Shown here one piece after another: positions 57,300-64,000 of a DNA stretch of 64,000 bases. Below the pieces are notes generated by a model. The model worked only from the letters and a program-made list of their open reading frames with translations. It was not told where the DNA came from and searched no databases. The first letter of the stretch is position 1, and each line of letters opens with the position of its first letter. The stretch is taken from contig CP091727.1 of assembly GCA_022009855.1 (NCBI GenBank), positions 4,650,001 through 4,714,000 on the forward strand. Reading direction: 5' to 3'. The translations under genes and the position numbers were made by a program. Origin of the DNA: Lentisphaeria bacterium. GTDB lineage: Bacteria; Verrucomicrobiota; Lentisphaeria; Victivallales; Victivallaceae.

Positions 57300-57718
57300 A
57301 TGGCAAAAACGGTCAAATCCAGCTGCTACCAGGCCGAAGGCGTCGGTTGCAAACTTGTCGACGGCATTGAAACCGGCGGCCACCTGCGGATCGCTTCGGC
57401 GAAATACGTCGCCGCGGAACAGCTCGCTTCCGGCGACGTGATCGAACTTGTCACGCTTCCGGCCGGTGTGGAACTTCTGCCGCACTACTGCGTCGTCCAC
57501 GGAGAAGCGGGCGGACCGCTCACCCTCAAGGCGGGCGAAACGACGGTCGCTTCGGCGGTCGCCTGCGCCGGAACTCCGGTTTCCGTTGCCGGGAGCGCCG
57601 CGGTGCGTTCGGTCGGGAAGTTCACAAAAAGAGACGGTTGTCTCCGCCACGCTCGGCGGCACGCTTGCCGCAGGCGAGGGAGATCGTTGTCTACGTCGCG
57701 TACCGGGTGTACGCGTAA
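57300..57718 (+). CDS. capsid-associated (decoration-type) protein (frameshifted)
   Basis: This ~139-residue beta-rich protein (LRIASAKYVAAEQLASGDVI, ELVTLPAGVELLPHYCVVHG) resembles a small capsid or decoration protein. Removing one A near 57626 and one G near 57680 gives the end TLAAGEEIVVYVAYRVYA. The ATG follows GAGGAGAGG. It lies directly after the capsid gene. Confidence 0.55.
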
Positions 57719-57769
57719 CAGAGAAGCGCCGCCCGGGAAATCCGGGGCGGTTTCCCGGAGGGGTCGGCA

Positions 57770-58364
57770 ATGGCGACAACGACTGTTGACATCTACAACC
57801 GCGCGCTCGACCGGATCGGCGTTTCGGAAGCGGTCCGCAGCGAGGGCGACGACACGCAGGAACGCATCATCTGCGAACGGGAGTATCCGGCCGCGCGGGA
57901 TGCGGTCCTCTCGCTTTTCCCGTGGGCCTGCGCGCGAAAGCGGGCAACGCTGGCGATTATGGATGAAGCTCCGGCGTTCGGATTCTCCAGAGCGTTCCGG
58001 CTTCCTCCGGATTTTCATTCGATTGTAGAGATCGACGGTTCTCCCCGCCGCGAGGGGTTTGTCCTCGAAGGGGACCGACTGTTGAGCAACGCGGAAGAGT
58101 GCAGGATCATCTACATCAGCAACGCGGTCGGCGCGCATGAGCTCTCGCCGCACGTTGCGGAACTGCTCTCGCTCGAACTCGCGCGGCGGATCGTGCCGGG
58201 ACTCTCCTCGCGCGGCGTGAACGTCTCCGGCTCTCTCCTGCAGGAGTGCTGGGCCTCGGAATATCCGCGGGCGATGGCGGCGGAGGTGCGAAACAATTTT
58301 CCGCGGCCGCAGCCGAACCGGCTGATCGAATTCGACCGGCCGTTCCCGGGGGGTGGCACGGTGA
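57770..58364 (+). CDS. tail tubular protein A-like
   Basis: This ~197-residue protein begins TTTVDIYNRALDRIGVSEAV, and FPWACARKRATLAIMDEAPA follows; both are typical of T7 gp11-like tail tubular A proteins. RAFRLPPDFHSIVEID continues the family core. As written, the frame runs on to 58405, but one G fewer in the six-G run near 58348 would end it RPFPGVAR at 58362-58364, overlapping the GTG of the next gene. Confidence 0.8.
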
Positions 58365-60638
58365 GTTATGCGCTCAACAATTTTACCGGAGGGGGAATTC
58401 GGTGACCGGCTGCGCTACCGGGTCGATCTGGCCAAGTACCGCAACGGATGCCGGGTGATGGAGAATTTCTTCCCCATGCCGTGGGGCGGCGTTGAGAACC
58501 GCCCCGGTATGGTGTATCTTGCGCCGGCGCGCTCAACCGGGAAAATCCTTTTGATCCCGTTCCAGTTCAATGTCGAGCAGGCTTACCTTATCGAGGCGAC
58601 GGACAGGGCGTTCCGATTTTTCCGCGACGGCGAGGTGCTCGACGGTCATATCACAACACCCTATCTCGCGGACGAGCTGGAGGACCTCTGCTGGACGCAG
58701 TCGAACGATGTGCTTTTTCTCGCGCACCCGAACCATCCTCCGGCGATGCTGTCGCGGATTACGACGACGAGTTTCCGCTATGAGACGATCACCGGACATT
58801 CCGCCTTCCGGGCGCCGTTCATGGATGAAAACAGCGACGGAATCGCGCTTTCATACACCGCCTACCCTTCCGGAGGAATCGCAATTTCCTCATCGGATGC
58901 GCTGTTCGTTTCCTCGATGGAGGGGGCGGAAATCAAATGGAGCAGCCCGATCTCCGGAAACGCAATGGCGGAAACGTTCACCGGTGACGCTACCGGTGCC
59001 CATGTCCTGCGGGTAAAGGGCGCGTGGACCCTCACCACCGGCGGCTCATTCGTTGGAACAATCCATCTGGAAAAATCCTCTGACGGGAAAAATTTCGGCG
59101 CTTACCGCAGTTACACGGTGAATGCGGAGCGCAACATTCAGGACACCGGATATTGTGAGGACCGGTGTTATTTTCGGTTGCGTTTTTCCGGATGGGGGAA
59201 TCCTCCCTCCGGAACCCTGTACGAATGCAGAGTTTCTATTTCCATGGACGCTTACGAAGATTACGGGGTTGTAAGGATTACGAAGGTCAATTCGCCTTAC
59301 TCCGCGGACGGTGTCGTGCTGGAATCACTTCCATCGAACTACACCACGACATGGAGTTTTTCCGCCTGGGATGCGTGTCACGGCTTCCCCGCGCTGGTGC
59401 AGTTCTACAGCGGTGACCGTCTGGTATTCGCCCGGACCGCGGCGGAACCGACCAGAATCTGGCTATCCGCCGTCGGTGATTATTTGAATTTCGAAGCTGG
59501 AACCAACGCCGACGAGGCGATGCTGCTCACCATCAAAACGGGAAACGGTCAGGGCGGAGTAACCGGAAACGCCATCAGTTTTCTCGGAAATCGCAAGGAG
59601 CTGGTGATCGGCAGCTGGGCGGAGATCGGCAGTCTGAAACCGAAAGACGACAGCAACCCGCTCGCGCCGGACAACAAACAGTACCTTCCGCAGACCAGCC
59701 CGGGCGGAGCGGAGTTTCCGCCGCTGCCGATTAACGATGTTCTACTGTTCGTCCGCCGAGGGGGCGAGAATCTGATGGAGCTCTCCTACAACTACATGAC
59801 CGACGGTTATCAGGCGCCCGATTTGACGATCCTCCGGCCGGAAATTCTCTCCGAAGGCGGCGGCATCAAATGCATGGCGATGGTTCAACTCCCCTACCCG
59901 GTTGTCTACTGCCTCCGCCACGATGGGGTAATTGCGACATTTACCTACAACCGTTCGGAGGAGGTGACCGCCTGGGCACGCCAGGTGACCGACGGCATTG
60001 TGGAATCGATCGCCGTCCTGCAGGACCCGAGCGGCTACGACAAGGTGTACGTGGCGGTCCGCCGCGGTGAGAGTATGAACATCGAGGAGCTCTCGCGCCG
60101 CGATGACGGCGACACCTGTTCCGGAATCTGGCTCGACGCGGCGAAACGGTTTTTATTCGAGGAGGCGGTCTCGCAGGTGACGGCGACGCACCTTGCCGGG
60201 CTGACCGTCTCGGCGGTGGCGGACGGCGTCGTATACTCCGGTCTTGAGGTTAGCGATTCCGGGGTGGTGACGCTCCCGGAGGAGGCGCAGGAGATCACGG
60301 TCGGTCTTCCCTATGTCTCTACGCTGGAAACGCTGCCTCTTGAGATCATGCAACCGCCGGAATCGACCTTCTCCGATTCGAAGAAAAACAGCTCGGTTCT
60401 GTTGAAATATTATCGCTCTTCCGGCGGCTCGCTCCGCAACTCCGGCAGCAGCAAGGAGCACGATCTGGTGTTCCGGCGGGCGGAGGACCTTGCAAACGGC
60501 CCGATTGAACTCAAGACGGGCACCAGCAAGGTGGTCCTGCCGGACCGGTTCGACTGGGAGCGCAGTGTGATCGCGGTTCAGCGGGACCCGTTCCCGCTGA
60601 CAATCCTCGGCATGGTAAACGATCTGGAGGCGTATTGA
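58361..60638 (+). CDS. tail tubular protein B-like (one frameshift near start)
   Basis: This large tail protein of ~758 residues has its true start probably at GTG 58361 (SYALNNFTGGEFGDRLRYRV), with one G too many near 58390; the later in-frame start at 58368 is an artefact. DLAKYRNGCRVMENFFPMPW, then GGVENRPGMVYLAPA, matches the N-terminus of podovirus tail tubular B proteins. FQFNVEQAYLIEATDRAFRF and LEDLCWTQSNDVLFLAHPNH also fit. The rest is beta-rich. Together with tail tubular A it would close the head and form the short tail. Confidence 0.8.
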
Positions 60639-60639
60639 C

Positions 60640-61032
60640 ATGGTGGAGGCTCGACCCTACGAAGAATCGAAACACTGGCCGATGCTGCGCAGCTGGCTTG
60701 CGGCGCGGCGCAGTGAGGCGGCGGCGGTTGCTCCGGAATTCTTCCGCACGCTCGGTGTGGTCGTCTACGTGGACAACATCCCGCGCGCGGCGATGTGGGG
60801 TTACAAGGGGGAAAACGTTCCGGCGGGTCGGATCGGCTGGGCGGTGACCAAGCCGGGAAACTCCGCGAAAATGAGTTTTGAAGCGCTCGGCGTCGCGCTG
60901 GAGGCGGTTCTGTATCAGCTCGACCGCTGCGGCTGCCGGATGGTGTTCGGCGGATTTGCGCCGCGCGGATTGAACAATCTGCTCGAACGGCACGGATTCA
61001 TCCGGACCGGCGGCGGGGGAAATGGTTTTTAA
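60640..61032 (+). CDS. second GNAT-like acetyltransferase in late operon
   Basis: The 130 residues (AAMWGYKGENVPAGRIGWAV, then NLLERHGFIRTGGGGNGF) end like GNAT proteins. The gene is intact and starts one base after the tail tubular B stop. Such proteins between tail and core genes are common in T7-like prophages; the target is unknown. Confidence 0.55.
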   Translation: MVEARPYEESKHWPMLRSWLAARRSEAAAVAPEFFRTLGVVVYVDNIPRAAMWGYKGENVPAGRIGWAVTKPGNSAKMSFEALGVALEAVLYQLDRCGCRMVFGGFAPRGLNNLLERHGFIRTGGGGNGF

Positions 61033-61047
61033 GATGGAGGATCGGGG

Positions 61048-61650
61048 ATGGGTTTGACGGCAATTATTCTCGGTGTGGTCGGCGCGGCGGTGGCTACGGC
61101 GACGGCGGTCACCAGCGCGGTAGGCGGCTACATGCAGGCGCAGCAGCAGGCGGATATGCTCGATTATAATTCGAAGCTCGCCGCGCGCAATGCGGAGCAG
61201 GAGAACCTGAATGCGGCGGCGGCGCAGGCGCGGGCGGCGGCCGCGGCCGATGCGGAGCAGCAGGAGTATCTTCGCAAAGAGCAGCTCGAACGGGAACAGA
61301 ATGCCAAGCTGCGCAGTTACAACCTCGCTGTGGCCGGGGAATCCGGCGTCGGTTCTGATTCCGGTTCCAGTCTGCTGGTCGCGGTGGACAACGCGGTCAA
61401 CGGCGAAATCAATGCGCTGGACATCCGCCGGATCGGCGAGAATTCGGCGAACAACATCCGCTATCAGGGGGAACTCAACGCCTTTGAACACAGGCTCAAC
61501 GCCAGCCGGTACAGCGCGGAATCGAGCATGCTCTCCGCGCAGTCCTCCGCGGTCGAGAGTTCCGGTAAATACGGGCTGATTACCGGTCTCGCGACGGCGC
61601 CGGTCTCCGGCACGCTCGCAGGTGTGGAAACGGCGTGGAAATTCAGGTGA
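61048..61650 (+). CDS. internal virion core protein
   Basis: The 200 residues begin with a hydrophobic stretch (IILGVVGAAVATATAVTSAV) and continue as a long Ala/Gln-rich helix (AQQQADMLDYNSKLAARNAE). This is typical of T7 gp14-like internal virion proteins ejected into the host envelope. GESGVGSDSGSSLLVAVDNA is a conserved turn. GGAGGATCGGGG precedes the ATG. The gene is intact. Confidence 0.7.
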   Translation: MGLTAIILGVVGAAVATATAVTSAVGGYMQAQQQADMLDYNSKLAARNAEQENLNAAAAQARAAAAADAEQQEYLRKEQLEREQNAKLRSYNLAVAGESGVGSDSGSSLLVAVDNAVNGEINALDIRRIGENSANNIRYQGELNAFEHRLNASRYSAESSMLSAQSSAVESSGKYGLITGLATAPVSGTLAGVETAWKFR

Positions 61651-61653
61651 AAA

Positions 61654-63200
61654 ATGGCAGGGGAAATTCGTATTGACAAAAAATTTTCCGGAACCGGCCA
61701 CGCGGCCGAGGCTAATCTTTATCCGCGCGGAGTAAACACATTCCGCCGGACGATGGTTACGCCGTCTCCGGTGGCGGATTCTCTGCTCGGTACATCCTCT
61801 GTTCTGGACCGCGCCGGAAAGGCGCTCGATCGAATTTCCGGGCATATCGCGCAGATTCAGCGGGAGACCGACGACTACAACGACGATCTAGCGCTGCTGA
61901 AAATGAAAAACGCATGGCGCGAACAGCTCGCGAACATGGGGGGAGATTCGGAACACTTCGGAGCTTGATGAAAATTCTTCCCGGCTGCGGGAGGAGTTCT
62001 CGCAACAGATCCGGGAAAACGAAAATTTGAGCGACCGCGGGCGGCGGTCGGCGGAGATTCTGCTGGAAACCGCGCTCGGCGGCTACCGCGAAAAAGGCAT
62101 TCTGCAAATCCGCGAGAATGCGAAGCGCGAATATCTCGCCTACGGGGAGCAGCAGTTCGACAAGGCGGTGGAGATGGGCGACGTCGAAACCACGGCAAAG
62201 TGGTACGATGATCTTGCTTCCCGCGGCGTCTTCCAAAAATTCCCGAAGGAGGATTACCTCTCCGCGCCGCGGCGAACGGCTATTTCAACAGCCCGGCGAT
62301 TCAGAAGCTCGGCATTTCGGCTCTGGAAAAAGGAGATCACAAGTTTCGACGAACGCGACGACAAGGGGCGCTCGAAGCAATTCCCCCTGATCCAGCGGCG
62401 CGACGCCGACCGATTGCGCGAAAAACTGCGCGCGCGGCGGGCGGAGCTGATCAACCAGGGCGCGGACCGTCTGGCGGAGCTGACCGCCTCCGGCAAGCTG
62501 GATGCGCGGACGGTCGAGGAGCTGTTTCTCGACGGCACGATCAGCGCGAACCAGTACAATGCGTCTCTCCGTTCGCTCGCCGACGCGGGAGGCGCGTTCA
62601 CGGCGGGAGGCGAAGCAGCAGGAGGCGGAGGCACGGCAGGCGACGCAGGCGCGGCGCAAGGCGGAGTATGACAAGCTCGCTTTGGAACTCTTCCACGTAG
62701 AGCCTTACGGGATGCCGGACCAGCAGAAACTCCAGCGCGCCGACTGGGAGGAGCGGCTTGCCGCTTCGGACCTCGACGACGTGCAGCGGCTCAATTTGCA
62801 TGAGCGGCTCAAGAAGAAATTTCAGGGCGACAGCAACCCGTTTTCCACTCCGGCCGGGCGGGTCGTCAAGAAACATCTCGACACGCTGCTTGAAAAAAAT
62901 AAGCTATCCTACGACCCGAACGGGCTTTTCAACGAGGTGAACTCGCCGGAATTTCAGGCGGCGCGCTATGTCGAACTGGTCGACTATGCGGAGGATGCGC
63001 TCCGCCGCGGCGACAGCGTCGACGTGGTGCTTGAAAAGGTGAACCAGCAGGTGGAACTGCTCAACGACGCAAAAATCCAACGGATTCTGACGCCGCAGGC
63101 CAGCACCATGCCGCCGGACGCGGTCCGCCAGCTGCGGGACAAAAACAACGGCAGAATCATTTACCAGTTGCGAAACGGGGGGTACCGTTATGCCGATTGA
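61654..63200 (+). CDS. large internal virion protein (frameshifted)
   Basis: This protein of ~515 residues begins MAGEIRIDKKFSGTGHAAEA. Long charged helices follow (QFDKAVEMGDVETTAKWYDD, LREKLRARRAELINQGADRL). The C-terminal half is LALELFHVEPYGMPDQQKLQ, then NGRIIYQLRNGGYRYAD. Frame breaks lie near 61945, 62270 and 62615. It sits where T7-like phages encode gp15-type ejection proteins. The assignment rests on position and helical character. Confidence 0.6.
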
Positions 63201-63588
63201 GCTTACCGAAGAGTATGTCAAAAACAATGCGGTTCCGCTTGATGAAGCGCAGCCGGAACTTACGGAGGAGTATGTCCGGGCGAACTGCGTCACGGAGCAG
63301 GAGTTCCGCGGCGGCGCGCCGGTATTCGGCCGGCCCCAGCTTCGGCAGTCGTTTCTCGGCAGTGACCCGCTCGCATTCGAGACGGACCCGGAACAGCGGA
63401 AACGGCTGGAAGAAACAATCGCACTTTCCGCCAATCCGGAGCAGAGCCGCAAGCGTGCGGCGCTGGCCGCCTATTTCAGCAACGGAAGCCGGGATCAGCT
63501 CGGTTTCGCCTATGAGAACATCCACAGTTTCATCAGGATGTACCACGGAAAGATACCATGTATAGGTGACAAGCAATTGTCGGAGTAG
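63190..63588 (+). CDS. virion protein, N-terminal part, cut by IS110-family element
   Basis: The frame begins MPIELTEEYVKNNAVPLDEA, which includes a tandem motif (LTEEYVKNN and LTEEYVRAN). It runs through PEQSRKRAALAAYFSNGSRD to about residue 120. Beyond ~63550 the base composition turns AT-rich and the residues (CIGDKQLSE) look unrelated, so the IS probably starts there. It is likely the first part of a large internal virion or ejection protein whose remainder lies right of the IS. Confidence 0.6.
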   Translation: MPIELTEEYVKNNAVPLDEAQPELTEEYVRANCVTEQEFRGGAPVFGRPQLRQSFLGSDPLAFETDPEQRKRLEETIALSANPEQSRKRAALAAYFSNGSRDQLGFAYENIHSFIRMYHGKIPCIGDKQLSE

Positions 63589-64000
63589 AAAAGAACTCCT
63601 TTGTCGAGTAACTTTGGAAATTTACTCAAACCAAATTACCGAAAAAGGAGCTCAAAAATGCAGAGAAAAGGTAATGCCATTCGCAGTGAAAGTCAAGTCA
63701 AGAACCAGATAAGTGTCGGAATTGATATGGGAGGCAGTCTCTGGGCAACAGCCGTTCAGGACTGGGAAGCGGGAAAAATGAGTTATTACGGTCTGAAAGA
63801 CAAGGTTGATCAAAGCAAAGAGGATCGCGTGTTTGAGCTGGTCACAAATTTGCTTCATAGTGGCAAACGCGTAGATGTTTTCTATGAAGCAGGTCGCTAT
63901 GGCTACTGGCCAGCTCGTAAGTTGATTGCACTTGATGCGAATGTTCATATCCTTCCGATCAACAAGTTGAAAGTGATTATGAGTGGAAAGACGATCAAGA
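63550..64000 (+). mobile_element. IS110-family insertion sequence, left part
   Basis: The left boundary is estimated from the switch in coding frame and composition near 63550. The ~105 bases before the transposase hold two hairpins: GGAGT-N8-ACTCC (63580-63597) and GAGTAA-N10-TTACTC (63605-63626). The element continues past the window, so terminal structure cannot be checked. Confidence 0.6.
63658..64000 (+). CDS. IS110-family transposase, N-terminal part (window end)
   Basis: The first 114 residues are visible. ISVGIDMGGSLWATAVQDWE carries the first Asp of the DEDD RuvC-like site, and VDVFYEAGRYGYWPARKLIA carries the Glu. LPINKLKVIMSGKTIK resembles the stretch that leads to the KTDxxDA motif in this family, which lies just beyond the window. 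GGAG precedes the ATG. IS110 enzymes cut and join DNA with a guide RNA encoded in the element's non-coding end. Confidence 0.82.
   Translation, partial: MQRKGNAIRSESQVKNQISVGIDMGGSLWATAVQDWEAGKMSYYGLKDKVDQSKEDRVFELVTNLLHSGKRVDVFYEAGRYGYWPARKLIALDANVHILPINKLKVIMSGKTIK

Larger units (their letters stand above)
38941..64000. mobile_element. T7-like (podovirus-type) prophage, right end beyond the window
   Basis: The region runs from a tyrosine integrase through repressor, early, replication, packaging and virion genes, in an order and with protein types of T7-like phages that have a tail tubular A/B tail. Early genes are tightly overlapping and AT-rich; late genes are GC-rich. Lysis and tail-fibre genes are not visible and may lie to the right of the IS110 element. 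The left boundary is inferred from the truncated oxidoreductase gene. No direct-repeat att core could be defined because the right end is missing. Confidence 0.85.

Overview
The window looks like a high-GC, anaerobic, sugar-degrading bacterium of the Lentisphaerota (Victivallis-like). The evidence is indirect: glycoside hydrolases of a type common there, araBD, a bifurcating-type [FeFe] hydrogenase operon with a sensory hydrogenase, and a TRAP transporter. No rRNA or other decisive marker is present, so the taxonomy is an inference. About half of the genes, including housekeeping genes (dnaJ, grpE, smpB, trxB, hydAB, thiL, tsaE), carry one or more frameshifts. Most sit in short homopolymers and run in both directions. 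I read this as sequencing error and annotate across the breaks instead of calling pseudogenes.

Bases 1-38600 are chromosome. In order: two glycoside hydrolases, a CDF cation exporter and a zinc alcohol dehydrogenase; rRNA and tRNA methyltransferases; a DctPQM TRAP operon; a CPA2 antiporter; and a strong shared terminator. A minus-strand hydrogen block follows: rex, a 2Fe-2S protein, the PAS-linked sensory hydrogenase HydS, a SpoIIE-type phosphatase, and a separately promoted hydCBA operon. Next come a glycoside-hydrolase-like gene, araB and araD; a thiL-tsaE-CPBP minus operon divergent from asnB; trxB and a YgjP-like metalloprotein; grpE-dnaJ-smpB; and a DUF2089 regulator paired with a large membrane protein. 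Two intergenic regions (34.3-34.7 and 37.8-38.6 kb) hold hairpin-rich repeats.

Bases 38941-64000 are a T7-like (podovirus-type) prophage that runs off the right edge. It appears to have inserted into an FAD-dependent oxidoreductase gene, whose C-terminal piece is left at 38641-38940. The layout is: integrase; a lysogeny module on the minus strand (XRE repressor plus a Pif1-like helicase with an N-terminal membrane segment); a rightward early region with two ribbon-helix-helix-like proteins, excisionase-like proteins, a second catalytic-domain-only tyrosine recombinase and many tiny genes; a replication initiator with an iteron array inside its coding sequence, followed by a DnaC-like loader; then terminase, portal, scaffold, capsid, tail tubular A and B, and internal virion proteins. 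The last visible virion gene is cut by an IS110-family element whose transposase is truncated by the window end.

The most novel-looking signals are all in the prophage: the 21-bp-phased iteron array inside the initiator gene; a four-copy element GTGATACA-N17-TGTATCAC associated with an RHH regulator and the late operon; the membrane-anchored helicase next to the repressor; and near-identical elements upstream of the terminase and capsid genes.
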